NCBI GenBank assembly: GCA_012932865.1
Contig: SAXG01000005.1
Span: 930,001-994,000, forward strand
Direction of reading: 5' to 3'
Length of the DNA: 64,000 nt
DNA from: Amylostereum areolatum
Taxonomy: Eukaryota; Basidiomycota; Agaricomycetes; Russulales; Stereaceae
Both the position numbers and the translations under genes were made by a program. This document shows positions 45,535-58,420 of the stretch, piece after piece; position 1 is the first letter of the stretch; every line of letters begins with the position of its first letter. The notes under the pieces were generated by a model. That model was not told the origin of the DNA. It worked only from the letters and a program-made list of their open reading frames with translations, and ran no database searches.

Positions 45535-46565
45535 TCAGCAGACCACGCAGCACATGCACCCGTCGACGTCCGGCTCCGCGTTCGCACCGGCGCTGCTGGT
45601 GCTCGCGCTGCGTCCCCAGCTCCTCTTTTTCTTCTTGAGCGGGTCGTCGAGGGGCGGCGCGTACGAGCGGATGGAGAGGTGCACGATGGTCGTGGGCACG
45701 GGGCGAGGAGCGGGGGCAGACGGGGACGTGGGGACGTGTGAGACGAAGTTGAGGCCTGTGTAATATAGCGGTGATCGGGGTTAGCGAGCGCTGGTGGGAA
45801 AGGACGAAAGGACGGGAATAGGGAAGGGGGGGAGCGCGTGATGCGCCGTAGGATAGAAGGGTAAGATCGAAAAAAAAATAATAGAGAGCGACGTACGCGT
45901 GAGCGTGTCTTCGTCCTGCAGCACCTTGCCGAGGTGCAGGAGGCGGAAATACGAGGGCGCCGGTGGGCGCTCGTCCTGCCAATCTGAATGGAAAAAGAAT
46001 AAATTCATCAGTCGACGGCTGGGACATCTTCGGGAACGAGGCGATGACAGCGGGGAAAAGGTGGGGGGGGGAGTCGGACAGCTGACGTCGCGCACGTACC
46101 GTTAGGCCAGGTGTTCCACAAGAGCTCCTTGACGCGCCCCACGGTCGTCTCCGGCTCGAAGAGCATGGTGCGACGCCTGCCGGACACGAGGAGAAAGGTG
46201 ACCGAGGACTGCGGGGTTTGAGGCACGGGTGGGGAGACATCGACGCTTTCCTGCGGAACGAGGTCGCGTGCGTCCTGGTCGACGGGGGCGCTGTAGGTGG
46301 ACGTCTTGTCGTCGTCGATGCGCACGAAGCGACCGTCAGCGGCGGTGGTGGTGTGGGGACGGACGTCGATGCGGAGGGCGAGGGCGTCATCGTCGCCGTC
46401 GAAGATGGGGTCGGAGCCGGGCCCTGCGGAGGTGACGGGGCGGCTCATGTCGACGCGGGTGTAGGAGGTGCGGGTGCTGGCGGGAATGGCGGCGAGGTCG
46501 ACGGGGAAGGAGATGTGGGAGAAGGCGGGAAGCGAGGGCTGATGCATGGGAGAATGGTGGGCCAT
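45535..46565 (-). CDS. Membrane-anchored ubiquitin-fold protein (UBL3/MUB-like, Rad60-SLD_2)
   Basis: Three exons: 46565-46100, 45983-45897 and 45755-45535, giving 257 residues. A ~110-residue disordered N-terminus precedes the ubiquitin-like domain: SSVTFLLVSGRRRTMLFEPE, TVGRVKELLWNTWPNDW, then LRLLHLGKVLQDE-type sequence and a final strand TTIVHLSIRSYAPP. The basic linker LKKKKRSW leads to the C-terminus GCMCCVVC, which fits a CaaX prenylation box (CVVC) with adjacent palmitoylatable cysteines. MUB/UBL3 proteins are lipid-anchored at the plasma membrane and recruit or sort partners. The start was chosen as the first in-frame ATG. Confidence 0.85.
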
Positions 46566-49234
46566 GGGGACTGGACAGCAGCCTGGCGGCGTTCAAACTC
46601 AAAAAGCAAATGGAGGGGGAGCGAAGGCGCCTTGAGGTGGGGAAGGAAGATGGCGGGGGTGAGAAGAAGGGGGCATAGAGGTATAAGCGCGAAGAGCGTA
46701 CGTTCGGCGAAGGTTTTATTGGGAGCGGGGTGTGGGGTACTTAGCGAAGGAGTAAGCGGTGGGCGGGGCTAGAGTTGATGGGAGAGGTCAGGTGCGCTCC
46801 GTTCTTGGCTTCGTGAACAAACCCGTGGGCGAGATTTTGTCCAGGTGGGACCTTGCAGGGGGGAGGGAGAGGGGGATCGAAACCACCACCAGAAAGACGA
46901 AGAGGATGAGAGGTGATTATACGGGGGTGAATTATAGGGCTGTGTGCCTGCTTGTAGACAGGCTAAAGGAACTAGAACGCGGCGGAAGAGAAAGAACGCG
47001 AATGAGCTGGGAGGAGAAAGGGAAGGTCCAGAGGGTTCGAGTCCGCGCCGAGATGGGGGAGAACGGGAAGGAGGAGGAGGAGGAGGAGGGGAACGGGCGC
47101 AGACGGAGGAGCGGGTCCAACGGTGCTCGTTTCTCGCCCGACTTTCCATTTATTACATTTCACGACTTAGCAAACCGCGCTCTGTTTGCGGGGTAGCCGG
47201 CAAGTACCGGCTCCCCGTGGCGGTGCCGTGCCTGCCTCCGGCTCCGACGGCGACCTCCTCTGGTCGCCACATATAGCGTCCTCTGCACTGGAGCGACAAT
47301 GTCAACAACGCTGCTCCAAGTAAGTACGTGGGTTCTTCCGTGGTTTCCATGATAACGCTGAGCGAACATCAAAGCAGAGACGCATCGAATGATCGAACCA
47401 TGCGTTGACCGTGCCCTCTGCTCTCTGCTCTTCTTTCGTTTGTCGCTCTAGCTCACGCGAAGGATCGAACAGACCGTATCGCTCGAGACGTCCGCCAACG
47501 CTTTGTAGTCCAAGTACATATGCGGCTCTCTCTCGGCCGGCCGTCTTGCCGCTGATCTCAGACATCTTTGACTGTCGTAACTATGTCCCCCAACTCTCCC
47601 GGTCGCATTCACATCCTGGCCAACACACAACCTCTCGCCACTTCCATAGCACGGATCGTGATCACGTTATAAGTATCGCCAATGCGGCGTCGACGAGCCG
47701 GTGCACGTACTTCCGCGTCCTCGCCATAGGTTTCCTCGCCCTAGTCGTCACCCTCTCCTATGCCCCCCCCCCCCCCCAACTCCAGCTCCACTAACTGGGG
47801 CAGGGCTCATGCCATTTTTATCCAGGTTGGTCGGCGCATCAACGAGGTCGGATTCGTCGCGGACGTGACAAGACTTGTTGATCCCCCCTTTGCTCTATCT
47901 CGGTCGGCGGACGAAGAGCATCTTCGCGCTGGTGGTGTAGGCTTCCGGAGGAGGCGGAGGCGTGATACACGCGGTCCATCTTGCAGCTCAGGCTTCCCGA
48001 AACAGACCCCATAAGCAGGATGGAGGTCTCGATGCGGACTGGAGCTACCGGCTGGACGCGGGACTGGGAGCTATTCGAAGAATGACGCGTTCAAAAGTGT
48101 ATGCGCGGTGCACCGACGGGAGCCCGCGCAGAGGTACGAGGGTAACCTACCGCATTTGTCGTTCTCATCTTGTAAAAGCATTGTGAAAGCGCGAACGAGG
48201 CGATTGATGTTTAACGTTTATTAGTGGCGCATACACCCATCACGTTCAAAACCTTCCCAGACGACTTGCACTCCAAAGGAGCCCTACTCCTCGATCCAAG
48301 GGGCGTGTCGGTGTTGGGCAGGAAAGAAGGCCAGATAGCGGTCGTGGGACGTGTGTGCTTGTTTGCTTGGAATCGAAGGATGGTGCCGTGATAGAGCTGG
48401 TTTGGCTGCACAGCGGAAGGCCGACCTGGTCGTTCACGATAGGGCCACCGGCGATCCGCCGGGACGACGTTTTGAAGGACCAAGACCATGCAGGTAGAGG
48501 GGAGGTGGGAAAAGACTGAAAAAGCCACAGCCAGTATCCGCGCGCGCCAAGAGCACAGACCAATGAAAGCCGTACGAGAAGGTGGCGCCGCGGCCTATGC
48601 ACCAGACCAATCGTCAGGGAGAGTGCCGGATCCGAGCGATGAGGTGAACAGGAACTCTTGTTCGGGTTGCAGAGCGCGAGGCCCGAAATATGGCCTGTAT
48701 GATCGCTGCAGAGCCTGCATACAGTACGTCATGGAACGGAAAAAGGACGAGAAAGCGCGCGGAGAACGCACATAGAGATGCGCGCCCCGACCGAACAGGA
48801 TCAGAGCCAGTGCAGGGAGCCGGGTTGAGACGTTGGGGGGGGATTACGGCGGAACGTCCGAGAGGATGGAAGTCCGCCTGGGCCGGCAAGTCGCGCGCTC
48901 GGTGGGGAGAGAAAGGGAGAGGTGAAGGGGCAACGAATGAGGTACTGAGTAGTAGACGACGTGGGACTCGGGGGGCGAGGAAGTGGGGGATGCGGGGATG
49001 TGTCATTGGTCGGAGGGGATGGTACGAGGAGAACGGAAGGAATGGTACGAGAGCCGCTGCCAGAGAGCCGCGAGCTGAGCGTGCCAATCTCGATTGGACC
49101 GTCGACGCGGCCTCGTGCGAATTTCGCCCGAATCTTGGGGTTTGCTCTATCCCCCCCCAATAAATACCCTCCGTCCCTCCCTCGCCTTTTTCTCTCCCCG
49201 ACCACCCCTTTCCTTTCCCCCCTCTCCTCGTCCC
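46566..49234. other. Intergenic region between divergent genes
   Basis: About 2.7 kb. The left part is a purine/pyrimidine-skewed promoter and leader of the ubiquitin-fold gene (GGA-rich on the plus strand). A run of about 15 C lies at 47763-47777. The right end is the promoter of ATP-citrate lyase (AATAAATA near 49160, pyrimidine-rich before the start). Several GC-rich open frames exist but none is recognisable. Confidence 0.4.
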
Positions 49235-52200
49235 ATGTCTTCCAAAGGTCAGTTCTCCCCTTCGATCCTCCTCGATTTCTCATCGCATTCCATCTAGCCA
49301 TCCGCGAGTACGACGCTAAGCTCCTCCTCGCCTACTGGCTCGAGCGCGCCCCGGCCGTCGACCCCTCGGCCAAGGTCGTCACCCCCTTCGTCTACCCCTC
49401 ACCAAAGGTCGCACAGGTCTCATGGGATCCCGCGACCGGCGCCATCACCCCTGACACCCAGCTCCCCAGCTGGGTCTTCACCACCAAGCTCGTCGCCAAA
49501 CCCGACCAGCTCATCAAGCGCCGCGGAAAGGCCGGCCTTCTCGCCCTCAACAAGACCTGGGACGAGGCAAAGCCGTGGATCACCGAACGCGCAGGCAAGG
49601 CCCAACAAGTGAGCTTATTCTTCTCTGCTCTCTCCCTCTCTTCGCCGCAGAACGCGCTCTTCGTCCGTGCTCGCCTCGGGACTAGATCCTGCGCCCCCGC
49701 GCTGTCCCTGGACGCGCGTTCCCCGTTATCGCCTTCTATCTGGCCGATTCCATCGCGATCGCACCTATATACACGCTCGACGGGCGCGTCGGATATCGTC
49801 CTCGCGTCCACCAGCAGGCAATCTAGCCGGAACGCGTGCTGTCCATCGCCCGACACGTGATGACGACCTGTCGCCTCTTTGCCGCAACGTCCGCCGGCTT
49901 CTGCCTTTCCCCGCTTGCGTCGACATTGACAGGATGTCTCCATGTCTGACGTCCGTTCATTTGACAGGTCGAGGCCGTCACAGGCACGCTCAGCAACTTC
50001 ATCCTCGAGCCCTTCCTTCCCCACCCCTCCAACACCGAATACTACGTCTGCATCAACTCCCAACGTGAAGGCGACACCATCCTCTTCACCCACGAAGGTG
50101 GTGTGGACATTGGCGACGTGGACGCCAAAGCCCTCAAGCTCGACATCCTCGTCGGAAAGCCCTTCCCCTCGCGCGAGGTCATCGCGTCCACCCTCCTCAA
50201 GGACGTCCCCGCCGCTAAGCAGCAGACCCTCGTCGACTTCCTCATCCGCCTCTACTCCGTCTACGTCGACCTCCACTTCGCCTACCTCGAGATCAACCCC
50301 CTCATCTGCCTCGATGGCGAGAACGGCGGCCAACCCACCATCCACTACCTCGACATGGCGGCCAAGCTTGACCAGACCGCCGACTCCATCTGCGGTCCCA
50401 AGTGGGCCATCGCCCGTGATCTCACCATCTACGAAACCGGCGCACCTCAGGCTGCAACCAAGGGCAAAGTGTCTGCCGACCGTGGACCTCCCATGGTGAG
50501 CAGCATCCATGCTTCATCTTCTGCGTTCGCCTAACGTCTGTGATAGGTCTGGCCGGCCCCCTTCGGTCGCGATTTGACCAAAGAAGAGGCGTACATCCAG
50601 AAGCTCGACGCTTCGACCGGCGCTTCCCTCAAGCTCACCGTCCTCAACCCCGAAGGTCGCGTGTGGACGATGGTTGCCGGTGGTGGTGCCTCGGTCGTAT
50701 ACTCCGACGCTATCGCCGCACACGGATTTGCGCAGGAACTTGCCAACTACGGAGAGTACTCTGGTGCCCCCACAGAAGGCCAGACGTACGAATACGCCAA
50801 GACGATCGTCGACCTCATCACTCGCGGCAAGCCTCATCCCGAGGGCAAGATTCTCATCATCGGCGGTGGTATTGCCAACTTCACGAACGTCGCCGCCACC
50901 TTCAAGGGTATCATCCGCGCCCTCAAGGAATACAAGGCGCCTCTGATCAACCACAAGGTCCGCATCTACGTGCGCCGTGGTGGTCCCAACTACCAAGAAG
51001 GCCTCAAGGCCATGCGCCTTCTCGGCGAGTCGCTTGGTGTCCCCATCAAGGTGTACGGTCCCGAGACCCACATCACTGAGATTGTTCCCCTCGCCCTTGG
51101 TATCAAACGTGAGACCAAGTCGACCGCACCGTCCATCCCTCCCTCTTCCCCTCCCTCTCCACCTCCAAATGCGTCCGTTACCGAGACTTCCGGCGTCGGT
51201 ACCGTCCACGCTGACGGCCAGCGCACCCAAGCCGAAGACCAGATCGTGCGTTTCGACACCACCGCCAGCCACGCGCAACGCCCGTCGTACCGTCCCTTCG
51301 ACGCCTCGACGCGTTCGTTCGTGTACGGTCTCCAGCCCCGTGCCATCCAGGGTATGCTCGACTTCGACTACTCTTGTGGTCGCCAGGTTCCCTCCGTGGC
51401 CGCCATGATCTACCCCTTCGGTGGCCACCACATCCAAAAGTTCTACTGGGGAACCAAGGAGACCCTTCTCCCGGTGTACACCTCCGTCGAAGACGCCGTC
51501 AAGAAGCACGCCGACGTTGACGTCGTTGTCAACTTCGCCTCCTCTCGCTCCGTCTACTCCAGCACCCTTGAGATCCTCTCCTTCACCCAGATCAAGTCGA
51601 TCGCTATCATCGCCGAGGGTGTTCCCGAGCGCCACGCTCGCGAGATTCTTCACCTGGCGCAGAGCAAGGGCGTCCTCATCATCGGCCCCGCCACCGTCGG
51701 TGGTGTCAAGCCCGGTTGCTTCAAGATCGGCAACTCGGGAGGTATGATGGACAACATCATCGCGTCGAAGCTCTACCGCCCCGGCTCTGTTGGCTACGTT
51801 TCCAAGTCCGGAGGCATGTCCAACGAGCTGAACAACATGCTCTCGCTGTTCACCAACGGCACCTACGAGGGCATCGCCATCGGCGGTGACCGCTACCCCG
51901 GCTCGACTTTCATCGACCACCTGCTCCGTTACGAGCAAGACCCCGAGTGCAAGATGCTCGTCCTGCTCGGCGAGGTCGGCGGCATCGAGGAGTACCGCGT
52001 CATCGAGGCGGTCAAGAAGGGCATCATCAAGAAGCCCATCGTCGCCTGGGCCATCGGGACCTGCGCGAAGATGTTCGCGACCGAGGTGCAGTTCGGGCAC
52101 GCGGGCTCGATGGCGAACTCGAACATGGAGACCGCGGACGCGAAGAACGAGGCGATGCGCGCCGCGGGGTTCATCGTGCCGGAGACGTTCGAGGACCTGC

Positions 52201-53269
52201 CCGAGGTGCTGAAGGAGACGTACGACGGTCTCGTCGCGAAGGGCGTCATCAAGCCCCAGCCCGAGCGCGACCCGCCCGTCATCCCGATGGACTACAAGTG
52301 GGCGCAGGAGCTCGGCCTCATCCGCAAGCCCGCCGCGTTCATCTCGACCATCTCCGACGAGCGTGGTCAGGAGCTGCTGTACGCCGGCATGCGCATCTCG
52401 GACGTGTTCAAGGAGGACATCGGGCTCGGCGGTGTCGTCAGTTTGCTGTGGTTCAAGCGTCGTCTGCCCCAGTGGGCGACGAAGTTCATCGAGATGGTCC
52501 TCATGCTCACCGCCGACCACGGTCCCGCCGTGTCTGGGTACGGTTGTTTCTATACGATGATCCGTGCCGTGGACTTAATTTTTTTTCGTGTTTTTCCAGT
52601 GCGATGAACACCATCGTGGCGACGCGTGCGGGCAAGGACCTCATCTCCTCGCTCGCGTCTGGTCTCCTCACCATCGGTAGCCGCTTCGGTGGCGCTCTTG
52701 ACGAGGCGGCGTCTATGTTCTCGGGTGCCCGCGACACCGGCCTCACGCCTCGCGAGTTCGTCGACCAGTCGAGGAAGGCGAACAAGCTCAGTAAGTAGTC
52801 GTCGTTGCGCACCCTTCCCGATGGACTGACGGCTCCCTTCTCTCCCAAAGTCTCCGGTATCGGCCACAAGATCAAGAGCGTGAACAACCCCGATCTCCGC
52901 GTCGAGCTCGTGAAGGAGTACGTGATGAAGAACTTCCCGTCGCACTCGCTGCTCGACTACGCGCTCGCGGTCGAGAAGGTGACCACGTCGAAGAAGGACA
53001 CGCTCATCCTGAACGTCGACGGCTGCATCGCCGTCTGCTTCGTCGACCTCCTCCGCGACTCGGGCGCGTTCACCCCCGAGGAGGCGGAGGAGTACATCCG
53101 CATCGGCACCCTCAACGGGCTCTTCGTCCTCGGGCGGTCGATCGGGTTCATCGGGCACCACCTCGACCAGAAGCGTCTGCGCGCGCCGCTCTACCGCCAT
53201 CCTGCGGACGACATCTTCATCAACATGGCGGATGTGTCGCAGCCGCGCGTGCTGGGGCGCATGGCGTGA
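49235..53269 (+). CDS. ACL1: ATP-citrate lyase, single fused polypeptide
   Basis: Six exons: 49235-49247 (13 bases), 49298-49608, 49968-50495, 50547-52537, 52600-52790 and 52851-53269, giving 1150 residues (animal ACLY is about 1100). The N-terminal half is the succinyl-CoA-synthetase-beta-like ATP-grasp and citrate-binding part ([43 protein letters not shown]). The C-terminal half is the alpha-like CoA ligase with the phospho-histidine loop [19 protein letters not shown], followed by the citrate-synthase-like lyase domain ([29 protein letters not shown]). It makes cytosolic acetyl-CoA and oxaloacetate from citrate, CoA and ATP. The fused gene contrasts with the two-gene form of many ascomycetes. 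Codon use is strongly C-biased, suggesting high expression. Confidence 0.97.
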
Positions 53270-53582
53270 GGGGCGTTGGAGGACGATGGCGGCGGCGGCG
53301 GAAGACGTACTATAAAATCTGCATCTACTCACTCATACATATATAGATAGGCACTCATGTTTTGTTACTCTGCTCTGTTGTGCAACGACTTTTCTCTCTC
53401 TCTCGCTTTCATCCGTGTTGTGAGGATACCTTTTGACGAGTGATTGAGCTGAGATTGACCGTTTGAATCTGGTCCAAGGGCGCAGGCAAGGACTCGAGCG
53501 GAGCGTCAGCGGTGCGAAAAATGGCAGGTGTACTAAATAGTCTCATGGGGAGTATGAAAACCAATCGAGGCAGTTATTTTCG

Positions 53583-53667
53583 GTCCCTGTCGATTAGTGG
53601 TTAAATCATCACGTTGTGGTTACTCATCAGATCCGTGAAGCCGGGAGCTCGAATCTCCTCTGGGACA
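53583..53667 (+). tRNA. tRNA-His (GTG) with a 13-base intron; somewhat diverged
   Basis: The cloverleaf can be folded by eye: acceptor GTCCCTG/CTGGGAC (one T-T mismatch), D arm GATT-AGTGGTTA-AATC, anticodon stem TCACG/CGTGA, T arm GGGAG-CTCGAAT-CTCCT, discriminator A. The anticodon GTG is at 53616-53618. A 13-base insert (53620-53632) sits one base 3' of the anticodon, the standard place for a nuclear tRNA intron. Oddities: the acceptor mismatch and C instead of T at the usually invariant T54 of the B box. It may be functional or a decaying copy. Identity rests on the anticodon. Confidence 0.65.
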
Positions 53668-53687
53668 CTGCATTACTGTTGACGAAG

Positions 53688-53694
53688 TTTTTTT
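53688..53694 (+). terminator. Pol III terminator of the tRNA-His-like gene
   Basis: A run of seven T, 20 bases after the tRNA 3' end. Confidence 0.6.
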
Positions 53695-54069
53695 CTTGTC
53701 ATTTTTCGGAGTCTCAGACCGGGTCCGGGTTTTGTGATTTAAATTTTGTTTCAAAGTCTAAAGATGTTTTATTATGATAATTGATTAGGTCACTAATAGG
53801 TGCTCACTGCTCCTGTCAAACTACAAAGTAGTGACGTTCTGCTAGTCTCGGTTTTTTTAGGGGTTTTTTCAGGGGTATTGTGCGCGGTGTCATACAGTTT
53901 CTCGTCATCCCATATAACCTCCTCCTCTGTGATCATCCCCTGCACAACTCCCTCCCTCACGTCTGGGAACGAGACTAACGTTCTGCATGTATGAAGGCCC
54001 TCTAGGGTACGTGTTAACTAAGGAGATGAAGGAGCCTCGAGTAATGGCCCACTACGGCGGTAATTTAAC
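53695..54069. other. Intergenic region
   Basis: T-rich stretch downstream of the tRNA and the 3' flank of the first DUF6533 array gene. Nothing recognised. Confidence 0.4.
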
Positions 54070-55724
54070 TCATCTACCACCCATCTCTATCCATGTCGTC
54101 GTCGGCGCTCTGCGCCGCTCCGGTAAGACCGTCGCGCTGACCTGCGGCGTGGACGGCACGGGGATGGATCGCATGTCTGACAACCCCACGAAGGTTTTGT
54201 GAAGGTTGAGCATGAGGCGGGACATCAGGGTAATGGAAATGCTGCGGGAGGGCAGGGGTTGGGAGTTCGGTTAGGACTGCGTCGGAACGGGAAACGGACC
54301 AGCTCGCGAAGGTCGAGAGGACGCCTTTCAGTTCCGGCTTCAAACGTTCGACGAGACGCCCCGGGCGTGAGTGGTGGGAATCAGGGCCGTTGAAAGCTCG
54401 AGGAGACGTACCGGTGCGAGCTGGAAGGTGAAGCAAGGTGAGATGGATGAAGTGATCCGGTGAGCGGCCTTCACGTACATAGAACGTGAGGATGTTGGTA
54501 ATGTTCGCCAAGGTCATCACCATGAAGTATACGGCCCCTGCGTCCACCGTGCTCCTCTCAGCGGCGATAAAAGTAAACGAAGCGACGTGCGTACCGTCTC
54601 GGAAGAGAAGATTGGCGAGGCCTCCGCCCATCAGAGAGAAACCGCATCCGTCGGCACTTCTGCAGCGAGTGTCGTAGGTTCGATGCACCGTGAGCCCGAA
54701 GATGAGAAGGTCGAAGATGGCCTGAGCCTCCCAAGAGACGGCGATGCCTGGCATGAAGTGTCATCGTTCCGTGTACTGACCATGACGACGAAGGCGCATC
54801 GCCGCGGCGCACTCACGTATACCCCTGTCCCCCCACTAGCGTCAGTCTGATATATACAAACGACGGAAGAATGAACGCACGTTTCGTAGGTTATGGCTGT
54901 ATGGCATCCTTGGACATTTGGTATGACGCTGCTGTGTTGGCCGACTAGAGACCACTGAGACGGACACGTAAGAGGGGGTGACATGGAGGGAGGGGAAGAG
55001 CTACACACGCAAGAGACTCCGACGAGGGTGAATCCCACGCCGGAGACGAGAATGATGATGCGTCGAGAATTATCGTATAGGGCCACGATGCGGATCCCAA
55101 GGAGAACTGTTGACGTTCACGGGTCGTAAAAAGACGGACCACGGCGAGGGCATGAAGGGAACGTACACGATACGACGACCTGATTTGACACCAGGACAAG
55201 CTGGCGTGCAAGCGCATATATTCTGCAGCTGGAACACACCGTGACACGCGCTCGTTGGGAGAATGGTGGACAAAATGACGGGTCGGCCTCACCTCTGTTG
55301 GGAGGAGCGCGTGCGTCAGTCGTAGATAAATTTCGAGATCGACGGCGAACAAGAACACCCCTTTTCTGACGAAGACCCCAGGTCGGTAAAGCTGAATATC
55401 ACGACGACAATGTTGCAGAGGAATGGCGGGTATCGGTTGAGAAAGAAGTAGAACGCCGCGCGTGTCCGGGCGCGAAACCATATCTTGGAGATTTCGACGG
55501 GGAGCGTTAGAAGATGATCTTCGTACAAAATGGCTGCAAGCGCGCGGACAGAGTGAGGGCATCGTCAAGCGATCGTAGGACTCCGAGCAGAGTCTAACAA
55601 GCATACTTAAAGCGACAATTTCGAGGTAGTTGTGAATCTGTCTTGTGAAAAGGAGTAACTGTGAGCGAAGGGACTCGGCAGAGCAAAAAACTCGGCAAGC
55701 TTACACGGCATAGACAGTGTGCAT
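54070..55724 (-). CDS. DUF6533 seven-transmembrane-like protein, array gene 1
   Basis: The start at 55724 opens a 20-base first exon (55724-55705), then 55641-55607 and 55533 onward; stop at 54070. As spliced, the N-terminus reads MHTVYAVQIHNYLEIVAL, then ILYEDHLLTLPVEISKIW (the DUF6533 signature), FLNRYPPFLCNIVVVIFSF, ALYDNSRRIIILVSGVGFTL, WSLVGQHSSVIPNVQGC, EAQAIFDLLIFGLTVHRT, LANLLFRDGAVYFMVMTLAN and MSRLMLNLHK. These are about seven hydrophobic segments plus a short cytosolic tail. Function unknown. The same order, motifs and tiny N-terminal exons recur in the next two genes. Confidence 0.8.
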
Positions 55725-56580
55725 GAAAACTAGTTGAGCATCTAAATATGTCTTGCTGGGAGGAAAAATCGGCAGGACAGTCGAGGGTCCGTGGTACATA
55801 TATCTGCGCCCAGCTTGTGACAAACCATCTTATGATGGTCAGTGTTCGCCTGGATGGTGACGCGGTGACGCATCGTGAGGGGCGAATGATACGAAGGTGT
55901 AGATGAATTGGACTTGAGGTTTGCAACTGCATAGCAATTTCTTCCTCACCCTCGCTAACGTTTGACGCCACCACGCCTCCGTTGATCATTCTTGCACTGG
56001 AACAGGAAAATATGATTTTCGAATATGCATGCATGCCAATGAAACGAGATCAAGGTTCCAGTCTGACAAGCTAAGAGCGCCGAGCGATTCGACCTGATCG
56101 GGAGCTTGAGGTTACCATCTCTGGGACTGTGAGACTGTGCACACACCGTGGAATGCCGTGACTTGCACCACACATGGGAGTCTGTCTAGGAGCCTGACTA
56201 TCTTTTAAAGTCTCGAGGGAGTCGACGATAGACACAAGGACGAAGAACCTGCACGATCAGCGACGCTGCGTCGCGCAAGTAAGTATGAATCGTGGTGAGA
56301 ACAAAGTGTACGTGCTAATAGCAGTTTGCTAAATGAATTTGCTTGGTCGACCTAGGCCCTCGCACCTGACCTACTTCAAGAGGTGACAGTTCAAGGCACC
56401 GTGGAATGAACAAGGCAACATATTTGCCCAGGCTGTCGACCATTGGATAAAGCCTCATGCACGCGGTTCAAAAATGGATATACAGGATAATACACCAGGA
56501 CAGTACAACAGGAACGACGGAAGACAAGTCTACAAGGAAATGTGAGTCGAGTTCACCAGCAATGACAAGCAACAAACTGC
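55725..56580. other. Intergenic region between DUF6533 array genes 1 and 2
   Basis: About 0.86 kb, promoter of array gene 1. A minus-strand open frame (56034-55594) overlaps its start but shows no family feature. Nothing else recognised. Confidence 0.4.
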
Positions 56581-58420
56581 TCACCACTTCGAACGCGCCC
56601 AAGATAATCGCGACGCTGCATCCACACGCGCAAAGTCCATGTTTTCCAGCTCAACGTCTCCAGAAATCACTTGTCCAGATCTCATCGATCTCCTCGTCTG
56701 AGGCCGTGCTGCCAGAGCTGGCGGGAGAATGGTGTCACAATCTGGTCGCGTTCCCCATGTCTCGATGTTCCGCGTGTCTTCGTCCCCCGATTCCGAGTGC
56801 GAATTGAATTCCGACGCGAACATCATATGAATGGAGACGACGCCCGAAGTGCCGGCGAATGCCCTGTGCGAGGACGCGGCCTCGTGTAAGTTGAGCATGA
56901 GGCGGGACATCATTGTTATAGAGATACTATCAGGGAAGAGTGTCGGTTTGAGCTGACCGCGGACAGTGGAACGTAGATACGTACCAGCTAGCAAATGTTG
57001 ACAAGACGCCTTTGAGCGCAGGCTTCCGAGAAACGTCAAAATCTCGAAAAGCACTTGAATTTTGGGAACGTACCGATGCGAACTGGAATGATCGGCAAAA
57101 GGGTCAGTATGTGCAGACGAGTGCGAGAAAGAAACGTACATAAAATGTAAGGATGTTGCTGATGTTGGCCAACGCCATGACGCTATTCGATCGCACATGA
57201 AGTCGAAGCATGAGTCTGGATGGAATGAAAGACATACATAAAGTATATAGCACCTGTTAGAGGGGATTGCGCTGGTGAGCACGGGAGCGGGGGAGGAAAC
57301 AGCGCCAGCTTGGTACGCACCGTCTCGGAACATCAGGTCAACCAGACCGAGCCCCCCGCTCGGCGTGCGCAACCTGCGCCGACGACAATTGTCGAATTGT
57401 GATCGAAGGGTGCGGTGTATGGTAAGACCGAAGATAAGGAGGTCGAAAGCTGCCTGTGCTTCCCATGCAACGGCAACATCTAAGCATATATCCACAATCG
57501 TGAGTTGCTGGTCACTGATGCGCATTGCGCGGGAGCAACTCACGTATTCCTCTGTCAGGATAAGTCAGAAGAAGGGATGGTGGGATAGGTGAGATTATCC
57601 ACGTACGTTTCCAATGTCATAGATATGTGGCAACCGATGACATCGTGAATAACGGAGCTGTGCTGTCCGACCAAAGACCACTACAAAACAGCGTCAGACA
57701 GGGCACGGTGTGGAAGGTGAAAGTACGTACACAAGCGAGACCGAATAGGGCTACGCCAAATGTCGCAACGATAATGTTAACGCGTCGCGAGTGGTTGTAC
57801 AGCGCGATTATCCTCAACGCCAGCAGGACTATATATGCGTCAAAAGAAGCTGCATAAAGGAGAAGAACGGCCTCGTACTCGAAACTACAACTTGATTGCA
57901 CAGGAGCAGAAGTTGACGGGCGAGACCGTAGTCCATACAACTGTCCACAGGGTTAGAACAAGGATTTCCGTTTGAAAAGGCGGCTTGCCTCTGAGATACG
58001 CGTATGCGACCGTCAGCTCGAGCAGTCACAACGGGAGTTGAGCACGCACCTGCTCACTCGAAGCCAGATTCGTGAAACTGAAGGCGGAGACCGCGATGTA
58101 GCCGAAGAAAGGAACGTAGCGATTAAGGAAGAAAAGGAAGGCGGGACGTGAACGAGAGCCAAAGCGGGGCCATATCCTGGATATTTCATTCGGAAGGGTG
58201 ATAATGTGGTCATAATACAGAACGACTGTCGAGGACCTGGACGTTAGATTTCGAAGAAGAGGACAGGGCCTGAAGCTGAAGTACTGACCGAGAGCCATGA
58301 CCTCAAGGTAGCCGTGGATCTCTCTTTCCTCCCGATCGAGCAGATGAGCAAAAGAAAAAAAAGGTCAGAGCGAAGCAAGGAGTGAACTCACACGGCTCTG
58401 CCGTCGCTTGGGGCGGTCAT
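56581..58420 (-). CDS. DUF6533 seven-transmembrane-like protein, array gene 2
   Basis: Start at 58420 (MTAPSDGRAV), an intron, then VEIHGYLEVMAL and LYYDHIITLPNEISRIW (the DUF6533 signature). Later segments: FLNRYVPFFGYIAVSAFSF, ALYNHSRRVNIIVATFGVAL, WEAQAAFDLLIFGLTIHRT, LVDLMFRDGAY and ISITMMSRLMLNLHEAASSH. A ~90-residue hydrophilic tail ends at 56581 (LENMDFARVDAASRLSW). The intron position after the first ten codons, in phase 2, equals that of array gene 1. Function unknown. Confidence 0.8.

Noticed and set aside
45161..46390. 409-codon open frame on the minus strand overlapping the ubiquitin-fold gene
   Set aside because: It overlaps two exons of the recognised gene in another frame and is Pro/Ser/Arg low-complexity sequence.
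50514..52520. 668-codon open frame antisense to ATP-citrate lyase
   Set aside because: It is the mirror of a highly C-biased coding exon: Val/Gly/Asp/Leu-rich low-complexity protein, no family features. Long antisense frames are expected opposite such genes.
51947..52798. 283-codon alternative frame inside ATP-citrate lyase
   Set aside because: It is a shifted-frame shadow made of Arg/Gly/Ala repeats; the true frame is continuous with the enzyme.
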